Assembly: GCF_039540405.1 (NCBI RefSeq)
Contig: NZ_BAABEY010000036.1
Span: forward strand, 186,001 to 250,000
DNA length: 64,000 nt
Direction: 5' to 3'
From: Ravibacter arvi
GTDB taxonomy: Bacteria > Bacteroidota > Bacteroidia > Cytophagales > Spirosomataceae
A model generated the notes under the pieces. It was not told the DNA's origin. It did no database searches and saw nothing but the letters and a program-made list of their open reading frames with translations. The position numbers and the translations under genes are program-made. Of this stretch, positions 53,328 to 61,050 are shown piece after piece. How positions within the stretch are numbered: the first letter of the stretch is position 1; each line of letters starts with the position of its first letter.

Positions 53328-53352
53328 TGTTGTAGTCAATCAATAAGAATAA

Positions 53353-53571
53353 ATGGCAAAACAGGCGTCGATAGAGCAAGACGGAGTAATTGTGGAAGCA
53401 TTGTCCAATGCGATGTTTCGGGTTCAGCTGGAGAACAAGCACGAGGTAATCGCGCACATTTCCGGTAAAATGCGTATGCATTATATCAAGATTTTACCCG
53501 GTGACAGAGTAAAATTGGAGATGTCCCCTTATGATCTCTCTAAGGCGAGGATTGTATACCGGTACAAGTAG
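53353..53571 (+). CDS. infA: Translation initiation factor IF-1
   Basis: A 72-residue OB-fold protein (AKQASIEQDGVIVEALSNAM, then FRVQLENKHEVIAHISGKMR). It blocks the A site during initiation. Usual location between map and rpmJ. Confidence 0.98.
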   Translation: MAKQASIEQDGVIVEALSNAMFRVQLENKHEVIAHISGKMRMHYIKILPGDRVKLEMSPYDLSKARIVYRYK

Positions 53572-53623
53572 GTCCCGGTAATTTGGAGTTGAATTGGAAG
53601 AACAAGTGTAAATATTAATAACA

Positions 53624-53740
53624 ATGAAAGTTAAAGCATCTGTAAAGAAACGTAGCGTTGATTGCAAGGTGATCAGGCGCAAGGGCAAGATCTATGTGAT
53701 CAACAAAAAAAATCCAAGATATAAACAAAGACAAGGATAA
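53624..53740 (+). CDS. rpmJ: 50S ribosomal protein L36 (C-minus form)
   Basis: A 38-residue protein starting MKVKASVKKRSVDCKVIRRK and ending NPRYKQRQG, clearly L36. Only one cysteine (C14) remains of the four-ligand zinc site of the C-plus form, and there is no terminal histidine ligand, so this copy should not bind zinc. It sits 52 bases after infA and 9 bases before rpsM. Confidence 0.96.
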   Translation: MKVKASVKKRSVDCKVIRRKGKIYVINKKNPRYKQRQG

Positions 53741-53749
53741 AAATCAATT

Positions 53750-54127
53750 ATGGCACGTATAGCTGGTGTAGACATCCCTGACAAAAAAAGGGGAGAAATT
53801 GGGTTAACTTATATCTATGGAATTGGTCGTAGCTCGGCCAAAAAAATTCTCGAACAAGCCGGTGTTGATGTAAACAAAAAGGTCAGCGACTGGAATGACG
53901 AGGAATCAGGAGCCATCCGTTCGATTATCGCTAGCGATTTCAAAGTCGAGGGGGTTCTGAAATCTGAAGTTCAATTGAGTATCAAGCGTCTGATGGACAT
54001 CGCCTGTTACAGGGGGATCCGCCACCGGAAAGGTCTTCCTTTGCGTGGACAGAAAACGAAGAATAACTCAAGGACCCGTAAAGGGAAACGGAAGACCGTA
54101 GCCAACAAGAAAAAGGTTGGTAAGTAA
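53750..54127 (+). CDS. rpsM: 30S ribosomal protein S13
   Basis: A 125-residue S13 with ARIAGVDIPDKKRGEIGLTY, the helix-two-turn-helix region YIYGIGRSSAKKILEQAG and the tRNA-contacting C-terminal tail GLPLRGQKTKNNSRTRKGKR. First small-subunit gene of the alpha operon. Confidence 0.98.
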   Translation: MARIAGVDIPDKKRGEIGLTYIYGIGRSSAKKILEQAGVDVNKKVSDWNDEESGAIRSIIASDFKVEGVLKSEVQLSIKRLMDIACYRGIRHRKGLPLRGQKTKNNSRTRKGKRKTVANKKKVGK

Positions 54128-54177
54128 CCTGTAGCACAGATTATCTAAATTAAATTTCCCCGTTTCAGGGGTTTGAG

Positions 54178-54573
54178 ATGGCACAAAACAAAAGAAAAGA
54201 CAAAGCCAAAAAAAGAGTAGTGGTGGTGGAACCTGTTGGTCAGGTGCACATCAAAGCTTCTTTTAACAACATTATTATCTCGATCACGAACTCATCCGGG
54301 CAAGTGATTTCCTGGGGTTCTGCAGGTAAAATGGGTTTCAGAGGGTCGAAGAAAAACACCCCTTATGCTGCCCAGACTGCCGCTCAGTCAGCTGCCCAGG
54401 TGGCTTATGACCTTGGCATGCGGAAGGCGGAAGTTTTCGTGAAAGGCCCGGGGTCAGGAAGAGAGTCGGCGATCCGTACGATCCAGAACTCAGGTATTGA
54501 AGTAACCACGATTCGTGATATCACGCCGCTTCCGCACAACGGTTGCCGTCCTCCGAAACGTAGAAGAGTTTAA
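54178..54573 (+). CDS. rpsK: 30S ribosomal protein S11
   Basis: A 131-residue S11 with HIKASFNNIIISITNSSGQV, GRESAIRTIQNSGIEVTTI and the C-terminal PHNGCRPPKRRRV. It is followed by a T-rich, structured 82-base spacer before rpsD. Confidence 0.98.
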   Translation: MAQNKRKDKAKKRVVVVEPVGQVHIKASFNNIIISITNSSGQVISWGSAGKMGFRGSKKNTPYAAQTAAQSAAQVAYDLGMRKAEVFVKGPGSGRESAIRTIQNSGIEVTTIRDITPLPHNGCRPPKRRRV

Positions 54574-54585
54574 TTTTTTTTCATG

Positions 54586-54635
54586 ACGCTGTCTCATTCT
54601 TAGTTTAGGAACTTGGGGCTAACGAATGGCAGTGT
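54586..54635 (+). promoter_or_regulatory. Structured leader upstream of rpsD
   Basis: The lower stem ACGCTG (54586-54591) pairs with CAGTGT (54630-54635) with one G-U pair. After an asymmetric internal loop, the upper stem CATTC-TTAG (54595-54603) pairs with CTAA-C-GAATG (54619-54628, one bulged C) around a 15-nt loop. It ends 20 bases before the rpsD ATG. S4 controls its own operon in several bacteria, so this is a candidate S4-responsive leader; its binding is not shown. Confidence 0.5.
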
Positions 54636-54655
54636 TTAATTCTAATCAATAATAA

Positions 54656-55261
54656 ATGGCACGTTATACAGGTCCAAAGGCAAAGATTGGCAGGAAATTC
54701 GGAGAACCGATTTTAGGCGCCAATAAAACTGTTGCTAAAAAAGCTTACCCTCCCGGAATGCACGGGAAAGGACGTAGAGGAAAGAAGTCCGAGTATGCCC
54801 TTCAGTTGGCAGAGAAACAAAAGGCTAAATACACTTACGGTATTCTTGAAAGACAGTTCCGTAAAGTGTTCCACAAAGCACACGTGAAGCCGGGAATTAC
54901 CGGTGAGAACCTTTTGAAGTTTTGCGAGTCCAGACTTGACAACACTGTGTTTCGTTTGGGAATCGCACCTTCAAGGCGTGCAGCACGCCAGTTGGTTTCG
55001 CACAAGCATATCCTTGTGGATGGCGAAATCGTAAACATTGCTTCCTATGCGCTTGTCCCCGGTCAGATTGTATCGGTGAGAGAGAAGTCCAAGTCACTGG
55101 AAGCGATTACCAATAGCCTTGCCGGCCATAGCAGCAAGCGTTTTAACTGGCTGGAGTGGGATGGTAAAGAGTTGACTGGAAAATTTGTGTCTTATCCTGA
55201 TCGGGCTGATATACCAGAAAATATCAACGAGCAGCTCATCGTCGAGTTGTACTCTAAGTAA
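54656..55261 (+). CDS. rpsD: 30S ribosomal protein S4
   Basis: A 201-residue S4 with ARYTGPKAKIGRKFGEPILG, the S4 RNA-binding domain (about 92-155, RLDNTVFRLGIAPSRRAARQ and HKHILVDGEIVNI) and the C-terminal FVSYPDRADIPENINEQLIV. A primary 16S-binding protein. Structured spacers lie on both sides of the gene. Confidence 0.98.
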   Translation: MARYTGPKAKIGRKFGEPILGANKTVAKKAYPPGMHGKGRRGKKSEYALQLAEKQKAKYTYGILERQFRKVFHKAHVKPGITGENLLKFCESRLDNTVFRLGIAPSRRAARQLVSHKHILVDGEIVNIASYALVPGQIVSVREKSKSLEAITNSLAGHSSKRFNWLEWDGKELTGKFVSYPDRADIPENINEQLIVELYSK

Positions 55262-55279
55262 TACATATGGATTGAAGAC

Positions 55280-55326
55280 CCCGGGTGAGTCCTCACCCGG
55301 GTGTTTTTGGCCTTCGGGCCATTTTT
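55280..55326 (+). terminator. Tandem hairpins with T-runs between rpsD and rpoA
   Basis: The first hairpin CCCGGGTGAG/CTCACCCGGG (55280-55301, perfect 10 bp) is followed by TG and TTTTT. The second, TGGCC-TTCG-GGCCA (55308-55321), has a stable UUCG tetraloop and is followed by TTTTT (55322-55326). They look like an intrinsic terminator pair, yet rpoA follows 69 bases later with no clear promoter, so partial readthrough is likely. Confidence 0.65.
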
Positions 55327-55394
55327 GCGATCGCAATAAACAGTAACGACGGACTGATCAATCGTCATTTACTCAAAAAAAAGGAACATAGACC

Positions 55395-56384
55395 ATGTCA
55401 ATATTAGCATTCCAAATGCCCGATAAAGTCGTAATGGAAAAAGCGAACGATTTTCACGGGTTGTTTGAGTTCAAACCCTTGGAGAAGGGATATGGCGTTA
55501 CGATCGGTAATGCTTTGAGACGGATTCTTCTGTCGTCCCTGGAGGGTTATGCCATTACGAGTGTTAAGTTTCCCGGAGTGCTTCATGAATTTTCTTCCAT
55601 TGAGGGCGTCGTTGAAGACGTTACGGAGATTATTCTTAACCTGAAACAGGTTCGTTTCAAGAAAGTGTCGGATTTGGTCGAGAACCGTATCATTGTTAAC
55701 CTGAAAAACATCTCAGTTCTGACAGCGGGCGATCTTGGTAAATTCACCAGCTCTTTTGAAGTGCTTAATCCTGACTTGGTTATCGCACACGTGGATGACA
55801 GGAAGGAGTTTGAAATGGAGTTGTTCCTGGATAAAGGGCGGGGTTATGTCCCCGCAGATGAGCCGCGCAATACGGAGCTTCCTTTTGGCCATATTGCTAT
55901 GGATGCCATCTACACACCGATCAAGAACGTGAAGTACAGCGTTGAAAACACCCGTGTGGAACAACGTACTGACTACGAAAGGTTATTGATCGATATTCAA
56001 ACAGACGGCTCGATTCACCCGGAAGATGCATTGAAGGGCGCCGCAAATATTCTGATTCAACACTTTATGCTGTTCTCCGATCAGACGATGACGTTTGAGA
56101 AGCAGAAAGCCGAAGAGGAAAATCAGGTTGATGAGGAAATGCTGCGCATGCGCAAGCTACTCAAAACGCCGCTTGCTGAACTCGATCTTTCGGTACGTGC
56201 GTACAACTGTCTGAAGTCGGCCGACGTAAGGTCGCTGGGAGATCTTGTTAAGCTCGAGATTTCGGATATGATGAAATTCCGTAACTTTGGAAAGAAATCA
56301 TTGACCGAGCTCGAACAGCTGGTACAAGACAAGCAGCTTAGCTTCGGCATGGACGTCAGCAAGTATCGCCTGGACGAAGATTAA
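55395..56384 (+). CDS. rpoA: RNA polymerase alpha subunit
   Basis: A 329-residue alpha subunit. The N-terminal assembly domain (about 15-235) has FKPLEKGYGVTIGNALRRIL and GVVEDVTEIILNLK. The C-terminal domain (about 255-325) shows LAELDLSVRAYNCLKSADVR and FRNFGKKSLTELEQLV. An A-rich stretch with AAGGAAC lies before the ATG. Confidence 0.98.
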   Translation: MSILAFQMPDKVVMEKANDFHGLFEFKPLEKGYGVTIGNALRRILLSSLEGYAITSVKFPGVLHEFSSIEGVVEDVTEIILNLKQVRFKKVSDLVENRIIVNLKNISVLTAGDLGKFTSSFEVLNPDLVIAHVDDRKEFEMELFLDKGRGYVPADEPRNTELPFGHIAMDAIYTPIKNVKYSVENTRVEQRTDYERLLIDIQTDGSIHPEDALKGAANILIQHFMLFSDQTMTFEKQKAEEENQVDEEMLRMRKLLKTPLAELDLSVRAYNCLKSADVRSLGDLVKLEISDMMKFRNFGKKSLTELEQLVQDKQLSFGMDVSKYRLDED

Positions 56385-56417
56385 CAAACAATTTTTCACA
56401 GGTTACCTTTCTGGAGC

Positions 56418-56481
56418 GCGGTCAATAGCTTCGCTGCTCGAAACGGACCGCCGGGGGAAAAAACTGAACAGACAGCCCCGG
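56418..56481 (+). promoter_or_regulatory. Two hairpins upstream of rplQ
   Basis: GCGGTC (56418-56423) pairs with GACCGC (56446-56451), and CCGGGG (56451-56456) pairs with CCCCGG (56476-56481). The hairpins adjoin and share one base. They occupy most of the 112-base rpoA-rplQ spacer, ending 15 bases before the rplQ ATG. There is no T-run. Confidence 0.42.
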
Positions 56482-56496
56482 TAAAACTTAACAATA

Positions 56497-57255
56497 ATGA
56501 GACACGGAAAAAAAGACAATCATTTAGGAAGGACCTCCTCCCACCGCAGAGCCCTCTTGTCCAACCTGGCGGGATCATTGATTATTCACAAGCGCATCGA
56601 GACTACGCTTGCAAAAGCCAAGGAGCTTCGCAAGTATGTGGAGCCGCTTTTGACAAAATCGAAAGATGATTCAACTCACAGCCGCCGGGTAGTATTCTCT
56701 TATCTGAACGATAAGGATGTGGTTAAAGAGCTTTACAATGTGGTGGCCGATAAGATTGCCAACAGACCGGGTGGTTATACCCGTATCATCAAGCTGGGAA
56801 GCCGTCTTGGTGATAATGCGGAAGTGGCGCTTATCGAATTGGTTGACTTCAACGATGCATTGTTGCTTGCAAACGCCGATAAACCAGCTAAAACTCGTCG
56901 TAGCCGTCGTGGTGGTACTACCAAGAAAACCGGAAGCGAGGCCGCTGCTCCTGTTGCAGAAGCAGAAGTAGTGGAAAGTAGAGTTGCCGGAGAGGCTGCA
57001 GCCGACGACCTGGAGAAAATCGAAGGGATCGGTCCGAAGATTGCAGAGGTACTTACTGCCGCCGGGATCGCTACTTTCGCCGGGCTTTCGGAAGCTACTC
57101 CTGAAGCAATCCGCGAGATTCTTGACAACGCAGGATCTCAGTTTGCATCACATGATCCTGCTACCTGGCCTAAACAAGCTGAGCTTGCAGCCGCAGGAAA
57201 ATGGGATGAGCTTAAGACCTGGCAGGATGAGCTGATGGGCGGCCGCGAGGCTTAA
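56497..57255 (+). CDS. rplQ: 50S ribosomal protein L17 with helix-hairpin-helix extension
   Basis: L17 of 252 residues, about twice the E. coli length (127). The core (1 to about 125) has MRHGKKDNHLGRTSSHRRAL and GGYTRIIKLGSRLGDNAE. A Lys/Arg/Ala/Glu linker (about 128-168) leads to a helix-hairpin-helix-like domain (171-212, LEKIEGIGPKIAEVLTAAGI) and a short helical end with WPKQAELAAAGKWDELK. The extension is characteristic of Bacteroidota L17; its role is unknown. A strong terminator follows. Confidence 0.96.
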   Translation: MRHGKKDNHLGRTSSHRRALLSNLAGSLIIHKRIETTLAKAKELRKYVEPLLTKSKDDSTHSRRVVFSYLNDKDVVKELYNVVADKIANRPGGYTRIIKLGSRLGDNAEVALIELVDFNDALLLANADKPAKTRRSRRGGTTKKTGSEAAAPVAEAEVVESRVAGEAAADDLEKIEGIGPKIAEVLTAAGIATFAGLSEATPEAIREILDNAGSQFASHDPATWPKQAELAAAGKWDELKTWQDELMGGREA

Positions 57256-57289
57256 GATCAGGATCTTTCTATAAGCGCTTGAATTTGTA

Positions 57290-57320
57290 GGGTTAAACGT
57301 TTTCGTTTAACCCTTTTTTT
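57290..57320 (+). terminator. Terminator after rplQ
   Basis: A perfect 10-bp stem GGGTTAAACG/CGTTTAACCC with loop TTTT (57290-57313) is followed by seven Ts. It marks the end of the alpha operon. Confidence 0.9.
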
Positions 57321-57323
57321 GTT

Positions 57324-57331
57324 CAACTTTG
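57324..57331 (+). promoter_or_regulatory. Promoter -7 candidate for carA
   Basis: CAACTTTG differs by one base from TAnnTTTG and comes 3 bases after the rplQ terminator, 80 bases before the carA ATG. No convincing -33 TTG is seen at the usual distance. Confidence 0.3.
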
Positions 57332-57411
57332 CACCCGGTTTTACCGATAGTGCTTTTTTCCATGCTGTCGGAGGTCATCTAGGGTTTTCCCGCATATCAT
57401 CGTATACTATT

Positions 57412-58521
57412 ATGTCGCAAGCAAAACAGGCGTTATTGGTTTTGGAGGATGGAACAGCCTACTGGGGTTCTCATGTAGGTCAGAAAGGCACTACGGGCGG
57501 AGAAATCTGCTTCAACACGGGAATGACCGGCTACCAGGAGATCTATACGGATCCTTCGTATGCAGGCCAGATTATTGTGAATACCACGTCGCATATCGGA
57601 AATTACGGAGTGACGCTGAACGAGGAGGAAGAGTCCGCATCTATCAAAATCAGTGGCCTGGTTTGTAACTCCTTCTCCGAGATTTTTTCGCGACAGCAGG
57701 CGGACATGTCGCTCCAGGCTTACTTTGAAAAGGCGAACATCGTCGGGATAAGTGATATAGACACCCGTCACCTGGTACGGCATATAAGGGAAAAAGGCGC
57801 CATGAACGCTATTATTTCTTCGGAGATCCTTGATGAAAAAGTGTTGCGGGACCAACTGGCGGAAGTGCCTTCCATGGCAGGCCTGGAGCTTTCCTCTGTG
57901 GTAAGCACCAAGGAACCTTATTTTGTCGGTGACGAAGCTACGGCAAAATGGCGCGTTGCAGTTCTCGATTACGGTGTCAAAAAGAGTATTCTCAAGCACC
58001 TGGCGAGAAGGGGCTGTTTCTGCAAGGTGTTCCCTGCCAAAACCTCCACATCCGATATTCTTGGCTGGGAACCGGACGGCTTTTTTATCTCCAACGGCCC
58101 GGGCGACCCGGCTTCAATGGATTACGCGGTGCAGACGCTCCGCGATCTGCTGGCTACCGACCGTCCGCTGTTCGGGATTTGCCTTGGGCACCAGTTATTG
58201 GCGCTCGCCAACGGCATCGGTACCTACAAAATGCATAACGGCCATAGGGGGCTGAACCACCCGGTGAAAAACCTGATTACCGGCCGTAGCGAGATTACCT
58301 CGCAAAATCATGGTTTCGGGATCATCGCCGACCAGGTTGAAGCCGCTGAAAACGTGGAGATTACGCACGTCAACCTGAACGACAATACCATTGAGGGCAT
58401 CCGGTTGAAAGACAAGCCTGCTTTCTCGGTACAATATCACCCGGAAGCATCGCCGGGCCCGCACGACTCGCATTACCTGTTCGACAACTTCGTGGAATTG
58501 CTGCGGGCCTATAAACAATAG
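57412..58521 (+). CDS. carA: Carbamoyl-phosphate synthase small subunit
   Basis: A 369-residue glutaminase subunit that supplies ammonia for carbamoyl phosphate (arginine and pyrimidine synthesis). The N-terminal domain contains FNTGMTGYQEIYTDPSYAGQ. The class I glutamine amidotransferase domain has the nucleophile C257 in FGICLGHQLL and the catalytic H343 and E345 in YHPEASPGPHDSHY. The ATG at 57412 (MSQAKQALLVL) gives the normal N-terminus. carB does not follow; a terminator does. Confidence 0.96.
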   Translation: MSQAKQALLVLEDGTAYWGSHVGQKGTTGGEICFNTGMTGYQEIYTDPSYAGQIIVNTTSHIGNYGVTLNEEEESASIKISGLVCNSFSEIFSRQQADMSLQAYFEKANIVGISDIDTRHLVRHIREKGAMNAIISSEILDEKVLRDQLAEVPSMAGLELSSVVSTKEPYFVGDEATAKWRVAVLDYGVKKSILKHLARRGCFCKVFPAKTSTSDILGWEPDGFFISNGPGDPASMDYAVQTLRDLLATDRPLFGICLGHQLLALANGIGTYKMHNGHRGLNHPVKNLITGRSEITSQNHGFGIIADQVEAAENVEITHVNLNDNTIEGIRLKDKPAFSVQYHPEASPGPHDSHYLFDNFVELLRAYKQ

Positions 58522-58541
58522 GCGTCTCACCGGTTTTCTAA

Positions 58542-58574
58542 AGCGCCCGGCATCTGTGCCGGGCGCTTTTTTTT
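58542..58574 (+). terminator. Terminator after carA
   Basis: An 11-bp stem AGCGCCCGGCA/TGCCGGGCGCT with loop TCTG is followed by seven further Ts (58568-58574). Confidence 0.93.
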
Positions 58575-58608
58575 AGGCGCGCCGGTACGCAACGGCAGGC
58601 GCGCCTAA
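58573..58608. repeat. Inverted repeat upstream of the methyltransferase gene
   Basis: Perfect 11-base arms TTAGGCGCGCC (58573-58583) and GGCGCGCCTAA (58598-58608) flank 14 bases. Each arm contains the self-complementary octamer GGCGCGCC. It lies just before TAACTTTC (58611-58618), a near match to the -7 element, and 36 bases before the ATG, so it could be an operator. Confidence 0.5.
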
Positions 58609-58644
58609 GGTAACTTTCACCATATTGCAGGAAAAACGCATATT

Positions 58645-59673
58645 ATGGAGTTGAAAGTCTCACCCTCCCATCCGTTAGAATGGCTGGCGCTCCTGCTGAA
58701 TAGGGTGCCCATGCCCTTGCTTCACGGGCAAATGTTCCCCATTCTTTCAAAAGCCGTGCTGACGGCCGCGGACAAGGGGGTATTCAGGTACCTTTCCGGA
58801 GATAGTCGTACGCTGGGTGAGATCTCGGAGTTTTGTGCCTTTAAACCGGAGCCGGCGCGGCAGCTGCTCGGAGTTTTGGTTTCGCTGGGGTATCTGGTGG
58901 CCGACAAAGGGAAATACGGGCTTTCGGCGATGGCGGAGAAGTGGCTGAGAACGGGAAGCGGGTCTGATCTTTCCGATTTGCTGATTTATAACAACCGTGT
59001 GGTCTGGAAATGGATGGAGCAGCTCGAGAACTACCTGGAGACCGGGGCGGGAATTGCCTACCACCAACATTTTGAAGAACCTGAATGGCAGCTTTACCAG
59101 CGGGCAATGCTGGCAGTAGCGAGGTCCGAAGTAAATGAATTTGCAAAGCGCTGTCCGGTACCGGCGCGGGCGGCCAGGATGCTCGATATAGGCGGAGCCC
59201 ACGGTCTTCATGTAACGGCCCTGAGATCAAAATATACGGGGCTTGAAGCCGACATACTGGACCTGCCCGGGGCGTGGTCAGCGCATCCGGAGCCGGAGTC
59301 GTTTAACCGTATGGAAGGAAATATATTGGAGGTGAAGTTGGAAGATAAACGCTATGACCTCGTCCTGATGTCAAGTCTGGCACACCATTTCAGCGAGGCC
59401 GAGAACAGGATGATTGCCCGGAAGGTGGCGGCATCGCTGAAGCCGGGCGGGATTTACGTCATCAATGAATTTGTTCACCCCGCGCGGCTGGATTCAGACA
59501 GCGGGCTGGTCGGGACCAGCAGCAGTCTTTTTTTCGGCCTTACGAGTACTTCCGGTACCTGGACGATCGCTGAGACGCAGGCATGGCAGGCGGAAGCGGG
59601 GTTGAAACCCATGAAAGCGCGACGCTTCCGTACCGTTCCCGGTAGAGTTTTAATGTCTGCCGTCAGGGTGTAG
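58645..59673 (+). CDS. SAM-dependent methyltransferase (O-methyltransferase type)
   Basis: A 342-residue protein. An N-terminal winged-helix dimerisation-like domain (about 25-105, TLGEISEFCAFKPEPARQLL) precedes a class I SAM domain with the glycine-rich motif MLDIGGAHGLHVTAL (about 178-192), DLPGAW and LMSSLAHHFSEAE. This layout resembles small-molecule O-methyltransferases. The substrate is unknown and no biosynthetic neighbours are present. It converges on and overlaps the end of the flavoprotein gene by 11 bases. Confidence 0.85.
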   Translation: MELKVSPSHPLEWLALLLNRVPMPLLHGQMFPILSKAVLTAADKGVFRYLSGDSRTLGEISEFCAFKPEPARQLLGVLVSLGYLVADKGKYGLSAMAEKWLRTGSGSDLSDLLIYNNRVVWKWMEQLENYLETGAGIAYHQHFEEPEWQLYQRAMLAVARSEVNEFAKRCPVPARAARMLDIGGAHGLHVTALRSKYTGLEADILDLPGAWSAHPEPESFNRMEGNILEVKLEDKRYDLVLMSSLAHHFSEAENRMIARKVAASLKPGGIYVINEFVHPARLDSDSGLVGTSSSLFFGLTSTSGTWTIAETQAWQAEAGLKPMKARRFRTVPGRVLMSAVRV

Positions 59674-60892
59674 CGAGGGACAACCCGATGTGCCTGCCCA
59701 CAGCATAGCCGGTACTCCATGCGTGCTGAAAGTTAAATCCGCCGGTTATCCCGTCTACATCGAGTACTTCGCCGGCGAAGTACAACCCCTTGAGGAGCCT
59801 GCTTTCCATGGTTTTGGGGTCGACACTGTCCAGGCTTACACCGCCGCAGGTAACGAACTCTTCCTTAAAGGTAGTTTTACCGGCAACGTCGAACGGGTGA
59901 TCGGTTACGAGCATCGCCATTTTGTTAATTGCTTTGTGCGGAGTATCGGCCAGCTTTAATTGTGCCGTAATGCCGGCATTTTCGGCCATAGCGCGCCAAA
60001 GCCGTGCCGGGATGCCGAACTGGGCATGGGCGGATAATTGCTGCTTTGGAGACGAGTTTTTGAGCGCGATCAGATGGTTCCTTGCTGCGTCGAAGTTGAC
60101 ATCGCCGGTCCAGTTAATCCGTATTTGAAACAGGTAATCTTTTTCGGCAAATTCTCTCGCCCCCCAGGCCGAAAGCCGCAGCACGACCGGGCCGCTGAAC
60201 CCCCAATGGGTAATCAGGAGCGGCCCCTCCGCCTTAAGTGACGAATTTTGAATTTTTATCACCGCTTTCGGTACCGAAATCCCCGACAGGGCACGGAGGT
60301 AATTGTCAGGTGTATTGAAAGTGAAAAGCGAGGGTACCGGGGGAAGGATCGGATGTTGATGCTCGGAAATCCAGTCGAACCCGGAGATTTTAGGTGTCCC
60401 CCCGGTTGCAACCAATACCCGGTCGGCGGTCAGGACGCTCCCGTCCTGGAGGATTAGATTAATATGATCGCCTTCCGGCCTGATCTGATCTACGGCGACC
60501 GAGGTTCTGATATCCACCCCGGCTCTCCTGGCATTTTCAACGAGGCAGCGGATAACGGTATCGGAAGTGTCGGAAACGGGGAAAATACGGCCGTCGGGTT
60601 CCGTCTTGAGCGCTACACCCCGCGATGTGAACCATTCAACGGTATCGGCCGGGCCGAAAGCATCGAACAGTGTTTTGACGAATTTTGCGCCCCGCGGGTA
60701 ATTTTTTGAAAACACCCCCGGATCGGCGGGCTTGTGAGTGACATTGCACCTTCCGCCTCCTGATATCCTTACCTTCGACAGAACATTCCTGCTTTTTTCG
60801 AGAATTGTGACCCTGCAAGCCGGAAAAGTTTCCGCCGCTGTAATGGCTGCCATAAATCCCGATGCCCCGCCGCCAATGACAATAATTCGCAT
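59663..60892 (-). CDS. YhiN/HI0933-type NAD(P)/FAD-dependent oxidoreductase
   Basis: A 409-residue flavoprotein. The FAD Rossmann motif VIGGGASGFMAAITAAE is at 4-20, the family-specific ISGGGRCNVTH at about 47-57, and the C-terminal GEVLDVDGITGGFNFQHAWS closes the FAD site. The family is widespread and its reaction is not known. It has no operon partner. Its 5' side borders the heptamer-repeat element. Confidence 0.92.
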   Translation of the reverse strand: MRIIVIGGGASGFMAAITAAETFPACRVTILEKSRNVLSKVRISGGGRCNVTHKPADPGVFSKNYPRGAKFVKTLFDAFGPADTVEWFTSRGVALKTEPDGRIFPVSDTSDTVIRCLVENARRAGVDIRTSVAVDQIRPEGDHINLILQDGSVLTADRVLVATGGTPKISGFDWISEHQHPILPPVPSLFTFNTPDNYLRALSGISVPKAVIKIQNSSLKAEGPLLITHWGFSGPVVLRLSAWGAREFAEKDYLFQIRINWTGDVNFDAARNHLIALKNSSPKQQLSAHAQFGIPARLWRAMAENAGITAQLKLADTPHKAINKMAMLVTDHPFDVAGKTTFKEEFVTCGGVSLDSVDPKTMESRLLKGLYFAGEVLDVDGITGGFNFQHAWSTGYAVGRHIGLSLATP

Positions 60893-60909
60893 AATAGCTT
60901 TGTTAGAGT

Positions 60910-61043
60910 TTTGGGGAGGTCGGAAATCGGAAATCAGAACTCAGCCCTTTTGTTCCGTCGGGCGGATCCGATTTCCGATTTCCGATTTCCAATTTCCAAT
61001 TTCCGATTTCCGATTTCCGATTTCCGATTTCCCCCTCCCCAAA
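60910..61043. repeat. 134-bp heptamer-repeat element with inverted ends
   Basis: Nine tandem 7-base units lie at 60970-61032 (GATTTCC x3, AATTTCC x2, GATTTCC x4). Two inverted units GGAAATC lie at 60922-60935. The outer ends match as an imperfect inverted repeat of about 25 bases: TTTGGGGAGG (60910-60919) plus the inverted units versus GATTTCCGATTTCC plus CCTCCCCAAA (61034-61043). It lies in the 261-base divergent gap and resembles a small non-coding repeat (REP- or MITE-like) able to fold into a long hairpin. Confidence 0.8.
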
Positions 61044-61050
61044 CAAGTCG

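Noticed and set aside
60970..61032. CRISPR-like array
   Set aside because: Units are 7 bases with no spacers, so it is a simple tandem repeat and not a CRISPR.
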